Source: Caryophanales bacterium
GTDB lineage: Bacteria > Bacillota > Bacilli > Bacillales > Amphibacillaceae
Direction: 5' to 3'
DNA length: 64,000 bases
NCBI GenBank assembly: GCA_026168805.1
Contig: JAPFDS010000061.1
Location: 1 to 64,000, forward strand
Shown: positions 41,958 through 50,204 of the stretch, piece after piece
Numbering within the stretch: position 1 is the stretch's first letter
How the letters are laid out: every line of letters starts with the position of its first letter
Made by a program: the position numbers and the translations under genes
The notes under the pieces: model-generated
Told to the model about the DNA's origin: nothing
The model's input: the letters and a program-made list of their open reading frames with translations, nothing else
Database searches by the model: none

Positions 41958-43145
41958 ATGATTAAAGATGCAATACATAGCGATATTGTCGTCATTGGCG
42001 GAGGTATTATGGGAGCGTCCATAAGTTATTACTGTGCGAAAGCTGGCTTAGATGTTACTGTACTTGAGAAAAATGAGTTAGCGAGTGGTACTTCTTCAAG
42101 ATGTGACGGTAATATTTTAGCAATTGATAAAGACCCTGGATTTGACAGTCAAATGTCTCTTGAAAGTCAAAAATTAGTTCATGAACTACAACATGAGCTT
42201 GATATTCCTTTTGAATATCGACGGTTAGGTAGTATTTTAGTGTGTGAGAATGATCATGAAATGGAAGCCGCGCAAAAATGGGTGGATCAACAACAAGACG
42301 CAGGACTAGACTTTAACATGTTGGATCGCCAAGATTTACGAGATGAATCTCCTTATTTGGCAGACGATTTATATGGAGGACTTGCATGCAATACAGATTC
42401 TACAGTGAATCCGTATATGCTTACATATTCTTTATTTAACCAGGCGAAAAAATTAGGCGTAAACATTTATGAACATACCGAAGTACTGAATATACATAAA
42501 AAAGAGGATGAAGCATTTAAACTAGAAACTTCAAGGGGATTATTTACGGCGAAGAAAGTCGTAAATGCTTGTGGAGTATGGGCTCCTGTTATCGGAAATA
42601 TGGTCGGGATCGATATTCCAATTTATCCACGTAAAGGACAGCTGATTGTAGCTTCCCGTGAACAACCTGTTGGTTTAAGAAAAGTGATGGAATTCGGATA
42701 CCTTATTTCTAAATTTGGTGGGGAAAGACAAGTTGACGCAATGACTGAAAAATATGGAGTCGCCCTTGTGTTTGAGCCTACTCAAAGTCAAAACTTTCTT
42801 ATCGGAAGCAGTCGAGAATTTACCGGATATGATACGACAGTAAATCATATAGTCAACCAGTATATTGCGAGCCGTGCCATACGTTTTTATCCAAACATGG
42901 GTGATATGCAAATGATTCGTTCGTATGCGGGACTTAGACCTTGGACAGAAGATCATTTACCAGTTATTTCTCACGTAGATGAAGTTCCAGGATTTTACGT
43001 TGCAGCAGGACACGAAGGTGATGGAATCAGTCTTGCGGCCATTACAGGAAAAGTAGTGGAGGAAATGATTTCCGGAAAAGAAACGACTATTCCTATCGAT
43101 CCATTGCGTTATGATCGATTTAAGGAAAGTGTTGTACAGCCATAA
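41958..43145 (+). CDS. FAD-dependent oxidoreductase, likely D-proline/D-hydroxyproline dehydrogenase
   Basis: 395 residues from ATG 41958, preceded by GAGGAGTGAT; the frame opens five codons earlier without a site. The DAO fold is clear: VVIGGGIMGASISYYCAKAG with VTVLEKNELASGTSSR at the start, and LRPWTEDHLPVISHVDEVPG with AAGHEGDGISLAAITGKVV at the end. Substrates of relatives include sarcosine, D-amino acids and hydroxyproline. The strong sigma-54 promoter and the adjacent activator place it in the proline regulon, where oxidation of the D-imino acid made by the racemase/epimerase is the otherwise missing step. The substrate is inferred. Confidence 0.87.
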   Translation: MIKDAIHSDIVVIGGGIMGASISYYCAKAGLDVTVLEKNELASGTSSRCDGNILAIDKDPGFDSQMSLESQKLVHELQHELDIPFEYRRLGSILVCENDHEMEAAQKWVDQQQDAGLDFNMLDRQDLRDESPYLADDLYGGLACNTDSTVNPYMLTYSLFNQAKKLGVNIYEHTEVLNIHKKEDEAFKLETSRGLFTAKKVVNACGVWAPVIGNMVGIDIPIYPRKGQLIVASREQPVGLRKVMEFGYLISKFGGERQVDAMTEKYGVALVFEPTQSQNFLIGSSREFTGYDTTVNHIVNQYIASRAIRFYPNMGDMQMIRSYAGLRPWTEDHLPVISHVDEVPGFYVAAGHEGDGISLAAITGKVVEEMISGKETTIPIDPLRYDRFKESVVQP

Positions 43146-43166
43146 ACTTTTCCATTCATGTGACTA

Positions 43167-43311
43167 GAGGTTGAGACAAATCAAAGTTGAATCTCCCACA
43201 ATACGAATAACATTCTAATTTAGCGAAGTATATTTCCGAAGCGAGTAATTCCGCTTTTAAAATTAGAATGTTCGTATTTGAGATAACTTTAAATCTATTG
43301 TCCCAGCCTTT
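43167..43311. repeat. Large imperfect palindrome before rpoN
   Basis: GAGGTTGAGACAA (from 43167) faces TTGTCCCAGCCTT (to 43310). Inside, AATACGAATAACATTCTAATT (43200-43220) faces AATTAGAATGTTCGTATT (43261-43278), and GCGAAGTATATTTCCG faces CGAGTAATTCCGC near the centre. This nested structure looks like the intergenic palindromes ending in GTCCCAGCC that are common in Bacillales. It has no coding capacity; it may stop transcription from the FAD gene. Confidence 0.65.
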
Positions 43312-43439
43312 GCACGTGAATATGATCTATCATGTAGTGGAAATCTATATAAAAGTCATGATAATATAAAGTGTAATGATGTTCGATGACAAATGAAAGC
43401 GTCTACAACTATTGAATAATGAAAAGGAGGAAAACGAGT

Positions 43440-44753
43440 ATGGAACTTGTTCTTCATCAAAAGCAAACGCTTCAACTTGCAATGACTCCGGAATTACAGC
43501 AAGCAATCTCATTGCTTCGATATTCTACCTATGAATTATACCAGTTTATTCAAGATCAATATCACGAAAATCCACTGATTGAATTAATGGAATATGATCA
43601 AAGTCATTCATCTCATACGTCTTCGAAACAAGTGAACTATCAAGCATCAGATGCTCCACATCCCATCGATTTTCTTACAAATGGTGAGAAAAATATGTAT
43701 GAAAATCTTTTAGAACAAGCAAAATGGCTAGAAATGAACGAACAAGAACGAAAGGTGTTAGAGTATTTAATTCTTAACTTAGATGAACATGCGTATTTGC
43801 CTGTAGGGATTGATGAACTTGCAACTCGGCTCTCAATTCCATCATCAGAAGTAGAAAAGGGTATTCAACATTTGCAAAGTCTTGAGCCTGTAGGTGTAGG
43901 AGCTCGTGATGTATCAGAATGCCTAGCTCTCCAATTGAAATATTACTATCCGGATGAACAGTTGACAGTGACAGTTGTTCAAAATCATTTAGATTTACTC
44001 GCACGTAAGAAATGGAGTGACTTATCAAAAATATACGACTTGACTACAACTGATTTAAAAAACATGTATGACTTAATTTATTCATTGGATCCACAGCCAA
44101 ATCAATCATTAAATAATCATCAAGCGGACTATATCCATCCTGATATTATTATTAAAGAAAATAACGGGAAGTTTGAAATATATTTAAATGATAGCTACAT
44201 TCCAGAGGTTCATTTTAATAGTGATTATTTACCGTTCATGAACAAAAAAGATGATGTATCAGGTTATTTGCATAACCATTTTAAGCAATATCAATGGTTA
44301 ATGAATAGTATTGAACAAAGACGAACAACGATTTTAAAAATTACAGAAGTGGTTGTTCGAAAGCAACACGGCTTTTTTCAAAAAGGTTTTTCAGCATTAC
44401 AACCGTTAACGCTAGATGAAGTAGCCCAAGAGATTGGAATGCATGAATCAACAGTTAGTCGTGCAACAACAAATAAGTTTATTCAAACCCCTAAAGGAAC
44501 GTTTGATATGAGAAAGTTATTTTCATCAAAAATGAATCGAAATAACGGAACCGTTACGTCCCAAACAAAAGTGAAATGGTTGTTAAAAGAACTGATCGAA
44601 AAGGAAAATAAGGAGAAGCCTTTATCTGACCAAAAGATTGCTGATTACTTTGCGGATAACCAACAAATTAAGATTTCCAGGCGTACAGTTGCAAAATATC
44701 GTGAAGAGATGCACATTGAATCATCGAGACAAAGAAAAGAACTTAGCGTTTGA
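43440..44753 (+). CDS. rpoN: RNA polymerase sigma-54 factor
   Basis: 437 residues from ATG 43440, with AAAGGAGG ten bases upstream. The N-terminal Gln/Leu-rich activator-contact region is MELVLHQKQTLQLAMTPELQ with QAISLLRYSTYELYQFI; the core-binding part follows; the C-terminal helix-turn-helix is LDEVAQEIGMHESTVSRATT near residue 327, and the RpoN box ends the protein as SRRTVAKYREEMHI (residues 413-426). All parts are intact. It is known as SigL in Bacillus. Its place beside the one activator and nine matching promoters is striking. A TnpB element abuts its stop codon. Confidence 0.97.
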   Translation: MELVLHQKQTLQLAMTPELQQAISLLRYSTYELYQFIQDQYHENPLIELMEYDQSHSSHTSSKQVNYQASDAPHPIDFLTNGEKNMYENLLEQAKWLEMNEQERKVLEYLILNLDEHAYLPVGIDELATRLSIPSSEVEKGIQHLQSLEPVGVGARDVSECLALQLKYYYPDEQLTVTVVQNHLDLLARKKWSDLSKIYDLTTTDLKNMYDLIYSLDPQPNQSLNNHQADYIHPDIIIKENNGKFEIYLNDSYIPEVHFNSDYLPFMNKKDDVSGYLHNHFKQYQWLMNSIEQRRTTILKITEVVVRKQHGFFQKGFSALQPLTLDEVAQEIGMHESTVSRATTNKFIQTPKGTFDMRKLFSSKMNRNNGTVTSQTKVKWLLKELIEKENKEKPLSDQKIADYFADNQQIKISRRTVAKYREEMHIESSRQRKELSV

Positions 44754-44905
44754 ACTACCCGCCACTTATCGACCTTACGGTCTGATTGAAGTGGGGGATT
44801 CTTGGGAACAGAGCGTACTTATTGACGTATTTTTTGGTCAACAGAGGTTTCTCTTATTTACCAAGCTATCCCCGTAGATTCCTACGGTTCTATATCCTTG
44901 TTTAA
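44752..44905 (-). ncRNA. Candidate omega-RNA at the TnpB element's right end
   Basis: Downstream of tnpB on the same strand a structured tail ends in CCCCCACTT, an inner GACC/GGTC hairpin, then AAGTGGCGGGTAGTTCAA. TnpB proteins use a 3' end RNA of this kind, and the guide is the flanking sequence beyond the end. Here the next bases are the complement of the last codons of rpoN. The RNA's 5' end is not visible and may overlap tnpB. Confidence 0.6.
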
Positions 44906-46035
44906 GCCATGGCTAATGTTCGTAAGCCTTCGGCTAATATGTTTTTACTAGCATTTATATCTCTATCATGACATGTATGACATGCAGTGCAAGTCCATTC
45001 TCTTATTTCCAGAGGTTTTTTACCGTTATGGTGTCCACAAGTGGAACATATCTGGCTAGATGGGAACCATCTCCCTATCTTCACGATTGTTTTTCCGTGC
45101 CACTCAGCTTTGTACTTTAATTTGGTTACAAAAGCAGACCATGATACATCAGAGATCGATTTTGCTAACTTATGATTACGTAACATTCCTTTTGTATTCA
45201 AGTCTTCAATACAGATAACATCGTGGTTTTTGATTATTTCTGTAGTTAACTTGTTTAGGAAATCTTCACGTTGATTCATGACTCTTTCGTGGATTCGAGC
45301 AACTTTTTTCTTTTGTTTCTGATAGTTTTTTGCATCCAAAAGATCAATCCCATTCTTTTTTGCATGTAAGGCACGCTTTGAGAGTTTTCGTTGTTCACGT
45401 TTTAGTTTCTTTTCCATTTTTGATGTGAACCTATGATTGTCAATTTTACGACCGTCGGAAAAGATAGCGAAGTCTGTAATACCTAAGTCGATACCAATAG
45501 CTTTTTCAGTTTTCGAAAATGGCTGTATTTCTACTTCAGCAAGAATGGATACAAAGTATTTACCAGTTGGGTTGCGTCTAATAGTAGCATTAAGAATACG
45601 GCCTTCTACTTCACGGCTTTTGGCAAAACGAACAAGTCCAAGTTTAGGTAACTTAATCTTTCGATCTACAATGCCAATGTTTCCGCTCGTATGCTTCGTT
45701 GTGTAAGATTGAACTTTGTATTTTTTAGACTTATATCGAGGTGCTTTATTTTGTTTCTTGAAAAAACGACTAAACGAGTCAGCGAGATTTCTAAGTGATG
45801 ACTGAAGAGCGATGCTGTCGACTTCCTTTAACCAAGTCAATTCTTGTTTTAATTGGGGTAATTGGGCAGAACAAGCGTTATAGGTTAAACCTTTACCTGT
45901 TTCTTTATACGTATCGTTCCAATGTGTTAGAAAATGATTGAATACAAAGCGGCTACATCCAATTGTTTTATTGATCAGTTCTGTTTGTTTTTTTGTTGGA
46001 TAGATACGAAAACTATAGGCTTTATAGATCAACAT
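44902..46035 (-). CDS. tnpB: TnpB, RNA-guided nuclease of the IS605 family
   Basis: 377 residues from ATG 46035 (a GTG two codons earlier is possible). The RuvC catalytic residues are all present: D183 in IGIDLGITDF, E277 in ICIEDLNTKGM and D359 in CHDRDINASKNI. The zinc-finger region is CSTCGHHNGKKP with CTACHTCHDRD, holding one Cys more than usual. The N-terminal helix-turn-helix start YKAYSFRIYPTKKQTELINK is typical. The frame is intact, so the nuclease is probably active. There is no TnpA partner, so movement would depend on one elsewhere. Confidence 0.95.
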   Translation of the reverse strand: MLIYKAYSFRIYPTKKQTELINKTIGCSRFVFNHFLTHWNDTYKETGKGLTYNACSAQLPQLKQELTWLKEVDSIALQSSLRNLADSFSRFFKKQNKAPRYKSKKYKVQSYTTKHTSGNIGIVDRKIKLPKLGLVRFAKSREVEGRILNATIRRNPTGKYFVSILAEVEIQPFSKTEKAIGIDLGITDFAIFSDGRKIDNHRFTSKMEKKLKREQRKLSKRALHAKKNGIDLLDAKNYQKQKKKVARIHERVMNQREDFLNKLTTEIIKNHDVICIEDLNTKGMLRNHKLAKSISDVSWSAFVTKLKYKAEWHGKTIVKIGRWFPSSQICSTCGHHNGKKPLEIREWTCTACHTCHDRDINASKNILAEGLRTLAMA

Positions 46036-46295
46036 AGACACACACCTTCCCCCTACAGGAACATGTGTTCTATTTTATCATACTAATACTGTTTATACAA
46101 CGATTTGCGGGAAAATAAGCAATCGTTTGGTGCCCGTACTCCAACTATTATTTATCTCATTGAATAGGCATTCGAACAGTCGGACAATTGAGATAGCTAA
46201 AGCTATCCCTTGTCCGAAGGCGATTCATCTCCCACTTACCGCTGGGCTTTGCCCTTCACACGCTTGAAGAAGGAGTTTTCTCGCCTGTTGTTGAT

Positions 46296-46343
46296 AAAAA
46301 AATCGACATTTCTCCAGTTTTCATCAGGTAAAATGTCGATTTT
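46296..46343 (+). terminator. Stem-loop, probably the original rpoN terminator
   Basis: AAAAAATCGACATTT pairs with AAATGTCGATTTT across a 20-base loop. It lies right outside the TnpB element's left end, so before insertion it would have stood just after rpoN. The gap from here to 46542 holds no further gene. Confidence 0.65.
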
Positions 46344-46542
46344 GAAAATACGAGCATGCTAGAGAAGTAGAATGAAACAATCCATATTTCATATATCCCC
46401 TTAAAACCAAATCGAACTGCCTAGGACTTTTGAATGCATTTACACAAAATTACATCATTTTCCATATTTCGTATTTACAAATATGTAGGATTATGTTTAA
46501 TCTTATCTACATACAATTAAATACATAAGGGAGGAAATTGGA

Positions 46543-48072
46543 ATGGAAGACTTTTTTAATGATACCTTTTCTGCAGATTTAACTATGGGGGCACAAAATT
46601 TTGTGATTGCCTTAATTATTCTGCTTGTTGGATGGATTGTTGCTAAAATTATTGGCAATACAGTAGAAAAAGGTATGAATAAAGCAAATCTTGATGAAAA
46701 ATTATTTAATAAATTCCAATCAGATGGAAAACAAATTGACTTTAGTAAAGTTGTCGGTAAGGTTCTCTATTATATTATTTTAGTCATTGCGTTTATGTTG
46801 TTCTTTGAACGCCTAAACTTAAACGTCTTAGCGAACCCATTATCAGACGTAATTTCAACGATCTTTAGTTTTGTTCCAGCGATTTTAAAAGCGGCGATTA
46901 TTTTAGTAGCTGCATGGCTTCTTGCGACTGTTGTTAGATGGCTTATTACGAGAGGTACTGAAAAGTCGAAGATCCAAGAAGGTTTTTATAAAATTAAATT
47001 AGCGGATACAAAAGAAGAAGTAAAAAGCTTCATGGAAACATTAGGACAAGTTGCGTTTTACTTAATCTTGTTTGTCTCAATCCCAGCTATTTTAGATGCG
47101 CTTAGTATTTTCGGATTGGCACAACCATTTACAGGGTTAATTACTACTGTACTAACATTTGTTCCTAAACTGTTAGCAGCGGCGATTATATTTGTTGTTG
47201 GTTGGTTTGTCGCTAAAATTGTTAAAACGATTCTATCAAATCTACTTAATGCCGTTGGTTCTGAAAGAGTAGTAGAGAGATTAAAGTTACAGAAGTTGTT
47301 TGAAGGAACTTCTTTATCAGACTTTGTTGGTAACATCGTATTTGGTGTTATTATTGTTCTAACATCGATTCTATCTCTCGAAAAGCTTGAATTGACAGGA
47401 GTTACTGAACCTGTCATTAACATGCTTCACACAGTTATTGACATGCTTCCAAATGTGTTAATTGCTGTTGGTTTAGTCTTAATTGGTGTTTGGTTAGGTA
47501 AAATGGTTGGAGATTTCGTTCAAACATATTTAGCGAAATTAGGATTTGATCGATTAACTTCTAAAATAAATATCGGTAATGCAGATGCAACAGGTTCGAA
47601 AATGGTACCTTCATCTGTTGTAGGATATGTAGTTCAAGCGTTAATCATCTTCATTTTATCGGTACAAGCCCTATACTTAATCAAGCTTGATTTCTTAGTA
47701 GGTATTGCGACAGAAATTACGGCATACATTCCAAATGTGTTAGTAGCAGTGCTTATTTTAGTAGTAGCGCTACTATTAGCAGGAATTGTCGAAAAGGTGT
47801 TACTGAACCTTATTTCAGGACCAGCAACAAAAATTCTAGCTGGATTTGCTAAATATGCAGTTCTTGTACTAGCCGTATTCATGGCTCTTACACAGCTCGG
47901 CATTGCAACATCTATTGTGAATGCAGCATTCATCCTCGTTCTTGGAGGTCTTGCATTGGCATTCGGTCTTGCATTTGGACTTGGAGGAAGAGAGTTTGCT
48001 AGTAAATACTTGAAAAAGTTTGATTCTACAATTGAAACAACGAATGTAAAGAAAGAGAACGATGACCTATAA
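46543..48072 (+). CDS. Mechanosensitive-channel-like protein with repeated TM helices
   Basis: A 509-residue membrane protein with several copies of the conserved TM-helix unit seen in MscS-related CmpX-type proteins: ALIILLVGWIVAKIIGNTVE, AAIIFVVGWFVAKIVKTILS, VLIAVGLVLIGVWLGKMVGD and VLVAVLILVVALLLAGIVEK. Each resembles the pore-adjacent part of MscS, and the C-terminal LGGLALAFGLAFGLGGREFA is the MscS-like glycine/alanine pore helix. The long cytoplasmic vestibule of true MscS is absent. It may act in osmotic release or membrane sensing. AGGGAGGAAATT precedes the ATG and a terminator follows. Confidence 0.8.
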   Translation: MEDFFNDTFSADLTMGAQNFVIALIILLVGWIVAKIIGNTVEKGMNKANLDEKLFNKFQSDGKQIDFSKVVGKVLYYIILVIAFMLFFERLNLNVLANPLSDVISTIFSFVPAILKAAIILVAAWLLATVVRWLITRGTEKSKIQEGFYKIKLADTKEEVKSFMETLGQVAFYLILFVSIPAILDALSIFGLAQPFTGLITTVLTFVPKLLAAAIIFVVGWFVAKIVKTILSNLLNAVGSERVVERLKLQKLFEGTSLSDFVGNIVFGVIIVLTSILSLEKLELTGVTEPVINMLHTVIDMLPNVLIAVGLVLIGVWLGKMVGDFVQTYLAKLGFDRLTSKINIGNADATGSKMVPSSVVGYVVQALIIFILSVQALYLIKLDFLVGIATEITAYIPNVLVAVLILVVALLLAGIVEKVLLNLISGPATKILAGFAKYAVLVLAVFMALTQLGIATSIVNAAFILVLGGLALAFGLAFGLGGREFASKYLKKFDSTIETTNVKKENDDL

Positions 48073-48091
48073 TATTAACGTTCCATGCAAT

Positions 48092-48130
48092 AAAAAGAAC
48101 AGTCTCCTATAAGAGACTGTTCTTTTTTTG
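48092..48130. terminator. Terminator between the channel and 5-oxoproline genes
   Basis: AAAAAGAACAGTCTC pairs with GAGACTGTTCTTTTT around a short loop, followed by more Ts. It serves the two convergent transcripts. Confidence 0.9.
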
Positions 48131-48147
48131 TTGTATATTTTTCTAGT

Positions 48148-48939
48148 TTATAGGACGCTTAATGTTTGATCTTTTATATCACTGACAAACATGCATCCTG
48201 GGGCATGCGTAATCATAAGAGGTGGTTTACTGTTCATGGCAACAGCTTGCGGAGTAACTCCACAAGCCCAAAAGACTGGTAACTCACCATCTTTTATAAT
48301 AGGGGGATCTCCGAAATCAGGAGAGTAAATATCGCTGATCCCTATTTCTTCAGGTGTACCAATATGAACCGGACTCCCATGAACATCTGGAAAACGAGAT
48401 GTGATTTGTGTTGCACGAATGGCATTTTGGGCTGTCATAGGACGCATACTTACTACAAGAGGTCCTGAAAATGCTTCTGTACGATCACATGAGATATTCG
48501 TTTGATACATTGGTACGTTTGCATTTTCTTCAATATGACGAATGGGGATATTGTTTTCCATTAAGGCTGTTTCAAACGTAAAACTACAGCCAAGCAAGAA
48601 GGCAACCATATCATCTTCCCAATAGTTCACAATATTATCCACTTCTTTTGAATATACACCATCTTCATAAATGCGGTAAGCTGGCACATCCGTACGAATA
48701 TCAGCGTTCTCAGCCGTTCGCTTTATTAGAAATTCCCCTGGATTTGTCACCTCTAAAATAGGGCAAGCTTTTGGGTTTCTTTGGCAAAATAAGAGAAAGT
48801 CAAACGCAAATTCTTTTTTAAGAATGACTACATTTGCTTGTGTATACCCTTCTGCCATTCCAGTTGTAGGCCCAGTAATAATAGAAGAGCGAACGTCTGC
48901 ACGAATTTGTTTTGCCGAATGAAAGCGTCTGTTTGTCAT
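48148..48939 (-). CDS. DUF1445 putative hydro-lyase of the 5-oxoproline cluster (YcsI-like)
   Basis: 263 residues from ATG 48939, after AGGAGAATTTTT; a longer frame overlaps the transporter end. The family signatures are TTGMAEGYTQANVVILKKEF near residue 23, FLLGCSFTFETALMENNIP near 115 and PVFWACGVTPQAVAMNSKPP near 217, closing HAPGCMFVSDI. In B. subtilis the homologue YcsI lies in the same ycsFG/kip neighbourhood. It may open or hydrate an intermediate of 5-oxoproline metabolism; the reaction is not proven. Confidence 0.85.
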   Translation of the reverse strand: MTNRRFHSAKQIRADVRSSIITGPTTGMAEGYTQANVVILKKEFAFDFLLFCQRNPKACPILEVTNPGEFLIKRTAENADIRTDVPAYRIYEDGVYSKEVDNIVNYWEDDMVAFLLGCSFTFETALMENNIPIRHIEENANVPMYQTNISCDRTEAFSGPLVVSMRPMTAQNAIRATQITSRFPDVHGSPVHIGTPEEIGISDIYSPDFGDPPIIKDGELPVFWACGVTPQAVAMNSKPPLMITHAPGCMFVSDIKDQTLSVL

Positions 48940-48949
48940 AAAAATTCTC

Positions 48950-50188
48950 CTATGCAAGTAATTTTGAAATCTGATCAATGACGGTAATGACTGCTAAACA
49001 GCCCATCCCAATCGTTACAATGACACCACCAATGGTAAGCCATAACGGTTGTTTGTACTCTCCTACAATGTCTTTTTTGTAGGCGGCTATTAAAATGGTG
49101 CCAAGTGCAATCGGTAAGATGAGTGCGTTTAAAGCACCTGCCAAAATGAGTACACTTACAGGTTCACCGATAAAAACAAAGGTACTAGATGAAATGACGA
49201 TGAACAAAATAATGACCCAATTATGATATTTTTCAATGATTGGATGAAACGAACGGATAAACGAGACGGACGTATAAGCGGCTCCAACAATAGATGTAAT
49301 GGCTGCAGCCCACATAATAATCCCGAACATTTTATACCCAATATTTCCTGCTGCTAATTGGAAGACAGATGCTGGCGGGTTATTTGGATCAATACTTAAC
49401 CCTTGAGCAACGACACCAAGGACAGCTAAGAATAGCGCTACTCGCATGACTCCTGTAACACCAATCCCAATAATGGAACTATTCGTTACTTGCGGAAGAT
49501 ATTTCGGCCCTTTTATGCCGGCATCGATTAAGCGATGTCCACCTGCAAATGTAATATATCCACCAACAGAACCTCCAACTAATGTAACGATGGCGAAAAT
49601 ATCAATGACTTCGGGAGTAAAGGTATTTGCCAATGCTTCCCCAACAGGAGGATTTGTAGTAATCGCCACATACACCATTAAAATGAGCATAATACCTCCT
49701 GCGATTTGAGTAACTCGGTCCATAATTTTACCAGCTTCTCGAATCAAAAAGATCGTGATCGCAAAAATCGCACTAATTACGGACCCTGCTACCGGATGAA
49801 TATCAAGCATCGCGTTTAATCCTAGTCCGGCTCCAGCAACGTTCCCAATATTAAAAGCAAGACCGCCAATTACAACAAAAAGAGATAAAGCGATCCCTAG
49901 TCCAGGTAGTACTTTGTTAGCAATTTCATGTCCGCGTAAGCCTGATACGGCAATAATTCTCCAAACGTTTACTTGTGCGAAAACATCCAGTAGGAGGGAT
50001 ATCAAAATAACAAAAGCAAAACTAGCTGCTAATTGTTCTGTAAAAACGGTAGTTTGTGTTAAAAATCCTGGACCTATTGAGGAGGTAGCCATTAAAAACG
50101 CGGCTCCAAGTACCACTCTTCTCATTTTTTTGTCTTTCATCCCTTCAACGGATCCAGGTAAGTCTTCTGTGTTGATTTGATTGCTCAT
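48950..50188 (-). CDS. NRAMP-related transporter (YcsG-like)
   Basis: A 412-residue membrane protein with about eleven helices. It resembles the NRAMP superfamily: FLMATSSIGPGFLTQTTVFT near residue 32 and GLRGHEIANKVLPGLGIALS near 83. The metal-binding DPGN of real metal transporters is not seen (GPGF in place), so metal transport is doubtful. Located between pxpA and the DUF1445 gene, it probably imports the cluster's substrate, such as 5-oxoproline. AATGGAGGGAAAACAAC precedes the ATG. Confidence 0.82.
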   Translation of the reverse strand: MSNQINTEDLPGSVEGMKDKKMRRVVLGAAFLMATSSIGPGFLTQTTVFTEQLAASFAFVILISLLLDVFAQVNVWRIIAVSGLRGHEIANKVLPGLGIALSLFVVIGGLAFNIGNVAGAGLGLNAMLDIHPVAGSVISAIFAITIFLIREAGKIMDRVTQIAGGIMLILMVYVAITTNPPVGEALANTFTPEVIDIFAIVTLVGGSVGGYITFAGGHRLIDAGIKGPKYLPQVTNSSIIGIGVTGVMRVALFLAVLGVVAQGLSIDPNNPPASVFQLAAGNIGYKMFGIIMWAAAITSIVGAAYTSVSFIRSFHPIIEKYHNWVIILFIVISSSTFVFIGEPVSVLILAGALNALILPIALGTILIAAYKKDIVGEYKQPLWLTIGGVIVTIGMGCLAVITVIDQISKLLA

Positions 50189-50204
50189 TGTTGTTTTCCC
50201 TCCA

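Larger units (their letters stand above)
44751..46293 (-). mobile_element. Solo IS605-type element carrying only TnpB
   Basis: The element runs from the rpoN stop codon to about 46293. Its right end on the minus strand finishes GGCGGGTAGTTCAA after a hairpin, typical of IS605/IS1341 relatives. Its left end holds two hairpins: CGGACAA...TTGTCCG at 46180-46217 and GGCGATTCATCTCC facing GGAGTTTTCTCGCC at 46219-46285. The bases just outside on the minus strand read TTTTTTAT, which contains TTTAT, a known type of target motif for such elements. No tnpA transposase is present. Exact ends are uncertain by a few bases. Confidence 0.75.

Noticed and set aside
46042-46293. A missing tnpA transposase at the left of the TnpB element
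   Set aside because: The stretch is only about 250 bases of hairpins and shows no HUH motif or coding frame.
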